A stretch of DNA of 6,667 nucleotides from an uncultured Desulfovibrionaceae bacterium (GCA_949427775.1 CASQEL010000113.1:1-6667), one strand, 5' to 3'. Shown: positions 1 to 6,275, counted from the first letter of the stretch. Translations and numbers: made by a program. The notes: a model not told the origin generated them from the letters alone.

Positions 1-527
1 CGCCTGTGGAGATTAAGGAGGCCATGTATCAGTGCGCTCCATACATAGGCTTCCCCAAAACGGAAGCCGCTCTGAAACTGGTAAATGAGGTGTTCAGAGC
101 AAAGAATATTCCTCTTCCGGTGGAAAGTCAGAGTACGGTAACGGAGGCTTCCCGGTATGCTGACGGACTGAAGGTACAGAAATCCATTTTCGGTGATGTC
201 ATAGACAGGATGCACCGGACGGCTCCGGCCAACCAACTGCCTCTTGTCCGGAACTATCTTTCCGCATTTTGTTTCGGCGATGTCTACACCAGGAAAGGGC
301 TGGATTTGAAGACCAGAGAACTTCTGACGTTTTCCATCATTTCCGCCCTTGGCGGTTGCGACAGTCAGGTTCGTTCCCATGTGCAGGGAAATGCGGCAGT
401 GGGAAACTCCAAGGAAAATTTGATTGACGCTCTGGCGCAAAGCCTGCCCTACATCGGTTTTCCAAGAACTCTGAACGCCCTGGCCTGCGTCAATGCCGTC
501 ATTCCTGAACCCGATCAGGCCAAATAA
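1..527 (+). CDS. Carboxymuconolactone decarboxylase (CMD)-family protein, two-domain, 5'-truncated by the window
   Basis: The reading frame is open to the left window edge, so this is the C-terminal part of a longer protein. Numbering from the GTG at 6, the sequence begins inside a first CMD domain (QCAPYIGFPKTEAAL, residues 9-23). After a linker (about 31-52) comes a complete second CMD domain (about 55-170) with Glu105, Cys118 and His125 in RELLTF...GGCDSQVRSHV, the usual CMD active-site region. The phrase PYIGFPKT (12-19) recurs as PYIGFPRT (148-155), showing the internal domain duplication. The family includes AhpD-like peroxidase partners and 4-carboxymuconolactone decarboxylases. Only one Cys lies near the His, so an AhpD-type CxxC disulfide reductase is not supported and the substrate is unknown. 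An ATG at 24 has an AAGGAGG only 2 nt upstream, but a start there would cut into the conserved first domain, so truncation by the window is preferred. The stop lies 32 bp before the flavodoxin gene, which suggests one transcript. The family call is firm; the function is not. Confidence 0.88.
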   Translation, partial: PVEIKEAMYQCAPYIGFPKTEAALKLVNEVFRAKNIPLPVESQSTVTEASRYADGLKVQKSIFGDVIDRMHRTAPANQLPLVRNYLSAFCFGDVYTRKGLDLKTRELLTFSIISALGGCDSQVRSHVQGNAAVGNSKENLIDALAQSLPYIGFPRTLNALACVNAVIPEPDQAK

Positions 528-546
528 ACACTTTTCCAGGGAGTAC

Positions 547-551
547 AGGAG
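547..551 (+). promoter_or_regulatory. Ribosome binding site deciding the flavodoxin start
   Basis: AGGAG ends 8 nt before the ATG at 560. The alternative in-frame ATG at 620 would put the Tat motif closer to the N-terminus, but the purine run before it (AGGAAG, 612-617) is only 2 nt away, so the start at 560 is favoured. Confidence 0.6.
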
Positions 552-559
552 AATATGTT

Positions 560-1225
560 ATGAGCAAGACCAGAAACCCTTCTTTGCAGTCCCGTATTAT
601 CGTTGCGAATCAGGAAGACATGCTCCAGTCGAGGCGAAACTTCTTGAAAGGCATGGCGTTTGGCGCTGCCGCCATAATCGTTGCTCCGGTACTGTCCGGG
701 ATGTCCGCGTATGCTGCGGAAGGAGGAGACAAGGTGTTGATTCTGTATTTTTCCCACTCCGGCAATACGCGGCGGCTTGCCGAGCAGATTCATGGCCGCG
801 TGGGCGGAGATATGGTCGAACTCAAGACCGTGACCCCCTATCCGCAGGACTATGACACCGTAGTGGATATGGCTCGGAAGGAACAGCGGAGCAATGCCCG
901 CCCGCAGATCGCCACCGAAATTTCCAATCTGGACGAATATGGCACCGTATTCATCGGCTTCCCCAACTGGTGGGGTACCATGCCCATGCCTTTCTTCACT
1001 TTTCTGGAAAAGTACAACCTGGGCGAGAGAAACGTCGTTCCGTTCTGCACCCACGGAGGAAGCCGTTTGGGTCGCAGCGAAAGCGATTTGAAGAAGCTCT
1101 GCCCTCAGGCGCGGATTTTGAAAGGATTTGAAGTACGGGGTTCACAGGTATCCGGCGCACAGAAAGAGGTGGATGCATGGTTGAAGGATCTCGGCTTCCC
1201 TGTGGGGAACACGCGACGTTTCTGA
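560..1225 (+). CDS. Tat-exported flavodoxin-like protein
   Basis: A 221-aa FMN-type flavodoxin-fold protein predicted to act outside the cytoplasm. The N-terminus has a classical twin-arginine signal, SRRNFLKG (residues 24-31), then a hydrophobic stretch (32-48) and a likely signal-peptidase site after AYA (50-52). The flavodoxin domain starts at about 57: KVLILYFSHSGNTRRLAE contains the FMN-phosphate loop SHSGNT (65-70), and FPNWWGTMPMP (134-144) and FCTHGGSRLGRS (162-173) match the flavin-contact loops of the short Flavodoxin_4-type family. Tat export fits a protein that binds its flavin before translocation. The n-region before RR (24 residues) is long, so the ATG at 620 remains possible. 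The gene sits 32 bp after the CMD gene and is probably cotranscribed; in this family such neighbours are often small redox enzymes, but the electron donor and substrate cannot be read here. No intrinsic terminator is evident downstream. The fold and export route are well supported; the physiological role is unknown. Confidence 0.88.
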   Translation: MSKTRNPSLQSRIIVANQEDMLQSRRNFLKGMAFGAAAIIVAPVLSGMSAYAAEGGDKVLILYFSHSGNTRRLAEQIHGRVGGDMVELKTVTPYPQDYDTVVDMARKEQRSNARPQIATEISNLDEYGTVFIGFPNWWGTMPMPFFTFLEKYNLGERNVVPFCTHGGSRLGRSESDLKKLCPQARILKGFEVRGSQVSGAQKEVDAWLKDLGFPVGNTRRF

Positions 1226-1362
1226 TGAAAAAAGCGGAGCAATAACCGGACTGTTATATCCATGCGGCACGGTTGCCCCTGATGTCCCCGCGCCCGGCAC
1301 GGCGCAAAAACTCAAAGGGGGGCGCCGCATGAGACGAGTAGACGTCTTGGTACTGTACTACT
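1226..1362. other. Gene-poor spacer after the flavodoxin gene
   Basis: No coding region with family resemblance is visible. The stretch contains an 8-bp direct repeat CGGCACGG (1265-1272 and 1295-1302), a small hairpin GCGCC/GGCGC (1290-1294 with 1301-1305, loop of 6), a palindrome AGACGTCT (1340-1347), and repeated GGTACT (1349-1354, and again at 1363-1368 where the hairpin array begins). No T tract follows the small hairpin, so it is not an intrinsic terminator for the flavodoxin gene. Confidence 0.5.
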
Positions 1363-1415
1363 GGTACTCCTCGCCCTGCTTTTGCGGGGCGATGGCCGCC
1401 TCTAGTACCGCATAA
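1329..1415 (+). CDS. Possible 28-aa small ORF entering the hairpin array (doubtful)
   Basis: ATG at 1329 is preceded by AAAGGGGGG (1314-1322) with 6 nt between the G run and the ATG, an acceptable ribosome binding site. The frame starts MRRVDVLVLYYWYSSPCF and ends at TAA 1413-1415. The product would be 28 aa, rich in Tyr, with two closely spaced Cys, and has no domain I recognise. It overlaps the first stem-loop, so its codons are constrained by base pairing, and the same frame stays open for about 50 codons after the stop. This looks more like translation of a structured repeat than a selected gene. It is listed so that it can be tested; a real leader or small protein cannot be excluded. Confidence 0.15.
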   Translation: MRRVDVLVLYYWYSSPCFCGAMAASSTA

Positions 1416-1554
1416 CACAAAATACTTCGTATTTTGCGTCAAGATCATTCGCCGAAAAACGCGGTTTTCGGCTCATTCACGGCGACTACGCCGCCGCGCC
1501 ATGCTCTCGCATGGCGCCTAGTACACAGAAACTTTAGATGTTTCTGTGTACTAG
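1363..1554. repeat. Array of six stem-loops in the flavodoxin-tolQ intergenic region
   Basis: Six inverted repeats lie almost end to end. H1: TCGCCCTGC/GCGGGGCGA (1371-1379 with 1384-1392, one G-U, loop TTTT), inside an outer arm GGTACT/AGTACC (1363-1368 with 1404-1409). H2: CAAAATAC/GTATTTTG (1418-1425 with 1429-1436, loop of 3). H3: GCCGAAAA/TTTTCGGC (1451-1458 with 1465-1472, loop of 6), flanked by direct repeats TCATTC (1445-1450 and 1473-1478). H4: CGGCG/CGCCG (1480-1484 with 1489-1493). H5: GCGCCATGC/GCATGGCGC (1496-1504 with 1509-1517, loop TCTC). H6: a perfect 15-bp arm CTAGTACACAGAAAC and its complement (1518-1532 with 1540-1554, loop of 7), directly abutting H5. None is followed by a T run on either strand, so these are not standard terminators. 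The pairing is seen directly. Whether it is a dispersed repeat, a structured RNA or a recombination substrate is inference. Confidence 0.75.
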
Positions 1555-1605
1555 AATTTATCGGAAAAAAATCTTGAAAAAAACCCGCTCCCATTGCATC
1601 CTTCC

Positions 1606-1645
1606 CGCCACGTGCGCGGAATTTCTGCAGGAGCGCCACGTGCGC
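1606..1645. repeat. 12-bp direct repeat with CACGTG cores upstream of tolQ
   Basis: CGCCACGTGCGC occurs at 1606-1617 and again, identical, at 1634-1645, with a 28-bp period. Each copy has a CACGTG palindrome at its centre. The second copy ends 66 bp before the tolQ start codon, so the pair could be a two-site operator. No regulator gene is in the window and no clear -35/-10 pair was found around it. The best TTGAAA, at 1574-1579, lacks a good -10, so the tol promoter remains unidentified. Confidence 0.45.
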
Positions 1646-1696
1646 CGGGCACGGCATCCTCAATAAAGAGCCCTTTTCTGCCACAACGTTTTTTTT

Positions 1697-1704
1697 GGTG
1701 AGAG
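1697..1704 (+). promoter_or_regulatory. Ribosome binding site of tolQ
   Basis: GGTGAGAG lies 7 nt before ATG 1712, directly after a T8 run (1689-1696). It fixes the TolQ start at the position expected from family length. Confidence 0.6.
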
Positions 1705-1711
1705 AAAACCC

Positions 1712-2407
<696 letters not shown>

Positions 2408-2409
2408 TC

Positions 2410-2847
2410 ATGGGCGCCGGTACGGGAAAACACGGCGGCTTCGTGGCCGAAATCAATGTCACGCCTTTTGTTGACGTCATGCTGGTGCTGCTTATCATCT
2501 TCATGGTGGCCACCCCCATGATGTCCGAAGGCCTGGACGTGGATCTGCCCCAGACCAAAAAGGTCGAAGTGCTGCCCACGGAAGTGGATCATATGGTGCT
2601 CACCGTGCGCAAGGACGGCACGCTCTTTCTGGACGAGTACAAGGTGGAGATGGAAGAGCTGGAAGAGAAGTTGCATCTGCTGGTCAAAACGAAAAACAAA
2701 AGCCTGTTTCTCCAGGCCGACAGGGAAGTGCCCTACGGCGTCGTAGTCGGCGTCATGGGACGCATCAAGGCCGTGGGCATCGAAAAGCTCGGCGTGGTGG
2801 CCCAGTCCGAAGACGCCAAACCCGCGACGCCCACGAGGAAGCGGTAG
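2410..2847 (+). CDS. tolR: TolR, ExbD/TolR-family motor subunit
   Basis: A 145-aa protein close to the usual TolR length (142 in E. coli). The short cytoplasmic N-terminus leads into INVTPFVDVMLVLLIIFMV (residues 15-33). Asp22 is the conserved membrane aspartate of ExbD/TolR proteins (Asp23 in E. coli TolR), which takes part in proton translocation. The periplasmic remainder (about 39-135) is the ExbD/TolR domain, ending in a basic tail. The ATG at 2410 begins 2 bp after the tolQ stop. The frame is open far upstream inside tolQ, but only this start gives the family N-terminus. Its Shine-Dalgarno is weak (GGA at 2398-2400, 9 nt away), so translational coupling to tolQ is likely. Confidence is high. 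Confidence 0.96.
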   Translation: MGAGTGKHGGFVAEINVTPFVDVMLVLLIIFMVATPMMSEGLDVDLPQTKKVEVLPTEVDHMVLTVRKDGTLFLDEYKVEMEELEEKLHLLVKTKNKSLFLQADREVPYGVVVGVMGRIKAVGIEKLGVVAQSEDAKPATPTRKR

Positions 2848-2856
2848 GATTCACGG

Positions 2857-3798
2857 ATGCGTCTGGCCTCCTATATTTTGTCCTTTACGCTGCATCTGGC
2901 GTTGTTTCTGACGATCTTTTTCTGGCCGTCGACGCCGCCCCTGCGTCTGGACACCGCGCCGGTGCAGATCAGCCTGGTGGAGGGCGCGCCTGGCGGCAGC
3001 CGCATGCCCTCTCCCGTACTCGGACATCAGGGCGCGCCCGGCGAAACGTTGGCCCCTTCCCTGCCCGCGCCGCCCAGGCCCGAGGTGAACCGCCCCGCGC
3101 CCGGCGTGGCCGTGCCTGTCGCCGCCCCCAAAAAGGACGTGGAAAAACCCCAGGCGAAACCCGAGCCCAAACCGGAACCCAAACCGAAGCCCGCTCCGGA
3201 ACCGGAGGCCAAACCCGTCGCCGAGAAAAAGCGTCCCGAAAAGCAGAAAGAACCGTCCAAAGAGGAACGGAAGGAAGAAAAGAAAGAGGATAAGAACCCC
3301 CCCGCGCCGCCCAAGAAGGCTCAGACCAAACCCAAGGGGGACCCCGTGAAAGACGCCCTGGCCAAGGCCCGTGCCGCGTCCTCGCGCGATTCGGCGGGTT
3401 CCAGGGGGGGCAGCGCCGTGGAGCGCGCTCTGGCGGAGGCCAAACGCCGGGCCGGCGGCACCGGCGGCGGAGGCGGCGGCGAAGGCGAAGGCCCCGGCGG
3501 AGGCGGCATCTATGATGTGTTCCTGGGACAGGTTATGCTGGCCGTGCGTCCCAACTGGATGTACGCCAACGCTTCGCGGGCTTCACTGGTCTGCGTCGTG
3601 CATGTCCGCCTGGACGCCGGAGGAGGGATCGTCGGCGAGCCGCAGTTGGCCCGCTCCTCAGGCAACGCCCAGTTCGACGCCTCGGCCGTCAACGCTGTCC
3701 GCAGAACCGGCGCGCAGGGAGAATTTCCTCCGCCGCCGAACCCGCAATATCAGGAACTGGATCTGGTGTTCAACCTGTCCGACCTGATGGGACGCTGA
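2857..3798 (+). CDS. tolA: TolA, periplasm-spanning energy transducer (TonB/TolA family)
   Basis: A 313-aa protein, shorter than E. coli TolA (421 aa). Residues 5-23 form one membrane helix containing the S-x3-H motif (Ser9, His13) by which TolA and TonB contact their motor. A periplasmic arm follows. It is Pro/Lys/Glu-rich at about 90-165 (repeats such as PEPKPEPKPKP), then has Ala/Arg helices (about 165-198) and a Gly-rich hinge at about 199-219. The C-terminal domain (about 220-313) has the TonB/TolA pattern: GQVMLAVRPNW, VCVVHVRLDAGGGIV and FDASAVNAVRRTG. The domain contains a single Cys, so the disulfide seen in E. coli TolA domain III is not possible within it. The Pro-rich arm looks TonB-like, but the position between tolR and tolB argues for TolA. 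AGGA at 2846-2849 overlaps the tolR stop and lies 7 nt before the ATG. Confidence is high for the family and good for the TolA role. Confidence 0.9.
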   Translation: MRLASYILSFTLHLALFLTIFFWPSTPPLRLDTAPVQISLVEGAPGGSRMPSPVLGHQGAPGETLAPSLPAPPRPEVNRPAPGVAVPVAAPKKDVEKPQAKPEPKPEPKPKPAPEPEAKPVAEKKRPEKQKEPSKEERKEEKKEDKNPPAPPKKAQTKPKGDPVKDALAKARAASSRDSAGSRGGSAVERALAEAKRRAGGTGGGGGGEGEGPGGGGIYDVFLGQVMLAVRPNWMYANASRASLVCVVHVRLDAGGGIVGEPQLARSSGNAQFDASAVNAVRRTGAQGEFPPPPNPQYQELDLVFNLSDLMGR

Positions 3799-3801
3799 CG
3801 G

Positions 3802-3820
3802 CCGCCCGGCAGCCGGGCGG
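3802..3820 (+). other. GC-only hairpin immediately after tolA
   Basis: An 8-bp perfect stem CCGCCCGG/CCGGGCGG with a 3-nt loop begins 3 bp after the tolA stop. It is followed by ATTTCC rather than a T run, so it may protect the tolQRA mRNA 3' end or pause polymerase rather than terminate. Confidence 0.45.
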
Positions 3821-4003
3821 ATTTCCGCACCGGGGCACGGCGGCGGGAAGGGCGCCCCCTCGGCGGACGAACAGAGCATTGCGCATGCGGCCGACGAAGG
3901 CGACCGCGGTGGCGGCGTCCCCCCGCGCCGGAGGAAGACGCTTTCGCCGGGCAGCGCGCGGCGTGCTCGAAGAAAACCGACGTCGCGAACGACGCTTTTG
4001 CGG

Positions 4004-4037
4004 CAGCCGGGCGGCGTCGCCCTCGGCGGCTGTTTTT
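4004..4037 (+). terminator. Putative intrinsic terminator or attenuator between tolA and the tandem TolA-C gene
   Basis: CAGCCG (4004-4009) pairs with CGGCTG (4027-4032). An inner stem GGCG/CGCC (4010-4013 with 4018-4021) leaves a 5-nt bulge. The hairpin runs straight into TTTTT (4033-4037). The stem is GC-rich but interrupted, so termination may be partial. No strong promoter follows before the next gene, which fits attenuation within the operon better than a full stop. Confidence 0.5.
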
Positions 4038-4084
4038 CAAAGGGAATGGCCGCCCTTTTGAACGTTTGTTGGTTTCAGACCGAT

Positions 4085-4090
4085 AAGGAG
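4085..4090 (+). promoter_or_regulatory. Ribosome binding site of the tandem TolA-C gene
   Basis: AAGGAG lies 8 nt before ATG 4099. A TTG at 4096-4098 is also in frame immediately upstream, but it is only 5 nt from the site and is a poorer start, so ATG 4099 is chosen. Confidence 0.7.
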
Positions 4091-4098
4091 TTTTTTTG

Positions 4099-4827
4099 AT
4101 GAAACCCCTGCTGCACGTGTCCCTGTCCCTTTTCTGTTTGCTGGGCCCGGCCGTCGCCGATGCGGCGGCCGCCGCCATGGCCGCCGCCGATCAGGTGGGC
4201 GGCTATTCCAATCAGGTGCTGGAAAAAGTTTCCAGGGTCTGGCAGCCGCCCGCGGACCCGGCGGATCGCACGGTCCGGATACGCGTCAGCGTGGACGCCG
4301 ACGGCAAAGTGTCCAAATGTCAGCCCGTGGCCTCCTCCGCGCTGGCCGCCATGGACAAATCCGCCTGCGCCGCGGTGCGCGAGGCCGAACATTTCGGCGT
4401 GCCGCCCTACGGCATGCCCATCGACGTCTACCTGACGTTCTGGACCGGCCGGCCCGGGGGGCAGTCCCCGGTTCCGACCCAGGCCGAAGCCGCCAAGACC
4501 CCCCGACCGAGCCCTGAGGAGATCAAGGCGCGGGAAGTGGCCAAGGCGCGGGAAGCCGAGGAAAAATACGTCAAGACCGTCATGGAGAAAATCCGGCCGC
4601 ATGTGATCATTCCCGCCAAGACGCCCAAGGGCAAATACACGGTCGTCGTGCAGGTGCACGTCAACAGCAAGGGCATGATCACCCAGGTGGGGCTGGCGCA
4701 CTCCGGCGGCGACGCCCTGCTGGACAACTCCGTCATGCGCGCGGTGACGCGCACCGGGACCGTACCGCCGCCCCCCGCCAAAAAGGCTATGGATCTCAAT
4801 TTGACATTTGTCGTCAAGCGGCAGTAA
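4099..4827 (+). CDS. Secreted protein with two tandem TolA/TonB C-terminal-like domains
   Basis: A 242-aa protein with a signal peptide (hydrophobic core VSLSLFCLLGPAV, cleavage near residue 20 or 22) and no later membrane segment, so probably soluble in the periplasm. There is no lipobox: Cys13 is inside the hydrophobic core and preceded by Phe. Two domains follow the TonB/TolA C-terminal pattern of helix, strand-turn-strand, Ala-rich helix, PPP and strand. Domain 1 is at about 36-116 (VLEKVSRVWQPP, RIRVSVDADGKVSKC, SACAAVREA). Domain 2 is at about 155-242 (VMEKIRPHVIIP, VVVQVHVNSKGMI, DNSVMRAVTRTGTVPPPP). A charged helical linker lies between them, with the repeat KAREVA-KAREAE encoded by a duplicated 14-bp sequence (4524-4537 and 4542-4555). 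Domain 1 has Cys74 and Cys90, which could form a disulfide; domain 2 has none. The motor anchor and S-x3-H motif of tolA are absent. Its place between tolA and tolB suggests a Tol accessory factor that may bind TolB or Pal. The domain call is good; the role is inferred. Confidence 0.82.
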   Translation: MKPLLHVSLSLFCLLGPAVADAAAAAMAAADQVGGYSNQVLEKVSRVWQPPADPADRTVRIRVSVDADGKVSKCQPVASSALAAMDKSACAAVREAEHFGVPPYGMPIDVYLTFWTGRPGGQSPVPTQAEAAKTPRPSPEEIKAREVAKAREAEEKYVKTVMEKIRPHVIIPAKTPKGKYTVVVQVHVNSKGMITQVGLAHSGGDALLDNSVMRAVTRTGTVPPPPAKKAMDLNLTFVVKRQ

Positions 4828-4874
4828 AGCCGGTGCATTTCACGCCGCCCGCCGGGTTCCGCGCACTCGGATTT

Positions 4875-4912
4875 CCGGGGGCGGCCCGGCATTGCGGCAC
4901 ACGTCTGCCGCA
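4875..4912 (+). other. Two small hairpins in the spacer before tolB
   Basis: CCGGG/CCCGG (4875-4879 with 4885-4889) is followed by TGCGGCA/TGCCGCA (4893-4899 with 4906-4912, loop of 6). No T tract follows, so termination is doubtful. They sit 38 bp upstream of tolB and may affect mRNA processing. Confidence 0.3.
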
Positions 4913-4950
4913 TCTTCGCATTCCAAAAACTTCTACAGAAGGGTACTGAC

Positions 4951-6258
4951 ATGTTTCGGATAAAAAATCTCTGTCTGGCGGCCGCGGCGGCGCTGACGCT
5001 GTTGATCGGCCGTCCCGCCCTGGCCGTGCAGGTCGCCATCTACGGCCCCGGCCAGAACATCGTCAACCTTGCCCTGGCCACACCGCTCAAGGGCCCCAAC
5101 AGCCCCGCCGGAGGCCTCGGCCCCGATCTGGACAAGCTGGTCCATGAAAATCTGAGTTTTCTTCCGTTCATGCGCCTGACCGATCCCAAGGCCGTGCTCG
5201 GCGGCACCGTGCTGGCCGGGTACGAATCTCCGGAACTGGACTTCAAACGCTTCCAACTGGCCGGAGCGGATATCGTCGTCACGACCTACTGGCCCGACAG
5301 CAATGCCGTGCAGTTGCGCGCCTTTGAAACCCACTCCGGCAAACGCCTGTTCGGCAAGGAATACCCCAAGGTCAACGCCAAGGTGCTGCCGGAAGTGGCC
5401 GATCGCTTCTGCGCCGATCTGTTGGAAGTGCTGACGGGCAACGGGGCCTTTTTCCGTTCCACTCTGGCCTTCATCAAAAAAACCGGGCGGATGCAATCCG
5501 ATGTCTGGCTGGTCAAACCCACCGGCCGGGATCTGCGACGCATCACCAACATGAAGGGCCAGGCCATGTCTCCGGCCTGGTCGCCGGACGGGCGCTTCGT
5601 CGTCTTCACCCATATCGACGAACGCTCCCACGCTCTGGGAGTCTGGGATCGGCACTCGCGCAAAGTCCAGCGCATCCGCTTCCCCGGCAACACGGTCATC
5701 GGCCCCGCCTTCATGCCCAACAACAAGGTGGCGGTCAGCCTGTCCAATGGAAAGAACCCGGATATTTTTCTGCTCAACCACGTTTTCCAGCGTGAGCGGC
5801 CGCTGGAGCAGAACAACTCCATCAACGTGTCCCCCACCTTCGACGCCACCGGCACCAAGATGGCCTTCACCTCCAGCCGCCTGGGCGGTCCCCAGATTTT
5901 CCTGAAGGATCTGACCACCGGCGCGGTGACCCGCGTGAGCAAGAACGGTTCCTACAATACGGAAGCCAATCTTTCGCCCGACGGCACCCTGGTGGTTTTC
6001 AGCCGCATGACGGACTTCGGGCACCGCATCTTCGTGCAGGACATGCTCACGGGCATGGAACGCCAGGTGACGTTCGGTCCGGGCAGCGATGAACAGCCCT
6101 CATTCTGCGCGGACAGCTACTTCATCGCCTTCACCTCCAGCCGCGGCGGAGCGCGCCAGATTTACCTGATCACCCGGCACGGCGGCGACGCCAAAAAGGT
6201 GCCCACGGGCGGCGGCGACGCCTCCTTCCCCCGTTGGGGCATGCCGACAAACAAATAG
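4951..6258 (+). CDS. tolB: TolB, periplasmic beta-propeller of the Tol-Pal system
   Basis: A 435-aa protein, close to E. coli TolB (430 aa). The Sec signal peptide ends at ALA (residues 23-25). The mature N-terminus VQVAIYGPGQNIVNLALATP occupies the place of the TolA-binding arm of E. coli TolB. An alpha/beta N-terminal domain runs to about 165. A beta-propeller follows, with WD40-like/TolB repeats, each carrying a P-x-[WFL]-SPDG-like turn and a strand such as VVFTH: SPAWSPDGRFVVFTH (207-221), then GPAFMPNNKVAV, SPTFDATGTKMAFTSSR, ANLSPDGTLVVFSR and PSFCADSYFIAFTSSR. TolB binds TolA or Pal alternately and helps relocate Pal to the division site. AGAAGGG (4937-4943) lies 7 nt before the ATG. 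The gene follows the tandem-domain gene after 123 bp. Confidence is high. Confidence 0.95.
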   Translation: MFRIKNLCLAAAAALTLLIGRPALAVQVAIYGPGQNIVNLALATPLKGPNSPAGGLGPDLDKLVHENLSFLPFMRLTDPKAVLGGTVLAGYESPELDFKRFQLAGADIVVTTYWPDSNAVQLRAFETHSGKRLFGKEYPKVNAKVLPEVADRFCADLLEVLTGNGAFFRSTLAFIKKTGRMQSDVWLVKPTGRDLRRITNMKGQAMSPAWSPDGRFVVFTHIDERSHALGVWDRHSRKVQRIRFPGNTVIGPAFMPNNKVAVSLSNGKNPDIFLLNHVFQRERPLEQNNSINVSPTFDATGTKMAFTSSRLGGPQIFLKDLTTGAVTRVSKNGSYNTEANLSPDGTLVVFSRMTDFGHRIFVQDMLTGMERQVTFGPGSDEQPSFCADSYFIAFTSSRGGARQIYLITRHGGDAKKVPTGGGDASFPRWGMPTNK

Positions 6259-6275
6259 GAACTGTACAGACAAAA

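Larger units (their letters stand above)
3799..4098. other. GC-rich, hairpin-bearing spacer between tolA and the tandem-domain gene
   Basis: About 300 bp without a convincing gene. The short forward frame at 3879-4061 gives an Arg/Ala-rich peptide with no family character and no good ribosome site. Structures seen: CCGCCCGG/CCGGGCGG (3802-3809 with 3813-3820) right after the tolA stop; CGTCG/CGACG (3981-3985 with 3990-3994) followed by CTTTTG; the terminator-like hairpin at 4004-4037; and an arm AAAGGG/CCCTTT (4039-4044 with 4053-4058), extendable to TTC/GAA across one bulged T. This is unusually long and structured for the inside of a tol operon. Confidence 0.6.

Noticed and set aside
1418..1436. 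Resemblance of the H2 loop region (ATACTTCGTAT) to part of a loxP arm
   Set aside because: Only a short match inside one hairpin; no spacer plus second arm in loxP layout and no recombinase gene in the window.
1363..1554. CRISPR array
   Set aside because: The hairpins differ in sequence and there are no equal repeats separated by equal-length spacers, nor cas genes.
1574..1602. tolQ promoter with TTGAAA at 1574
   Set aside because: At 16-18 bp spacing the best -10 is CATCCT-like (3 of 6), too weak to call.
3879..4061. 60-aa forward frame in the tolA spacer
   Set aside because: Arg/Ala-rich, no ribosome site of note, overlaps the terminator-like hairpin and has no recognisable family.
4096..4098. 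TTG as start of the tandem TolA-C gene
   Set aside because: ATG follows immediately and has better spacing (8 nt) to AAGGAG.
4933..6024. 363-aa open frame on the minus strand
   Set aside because: Antisense to tolB, with no family pattern. Long antisense frames are common in high-GC genes.
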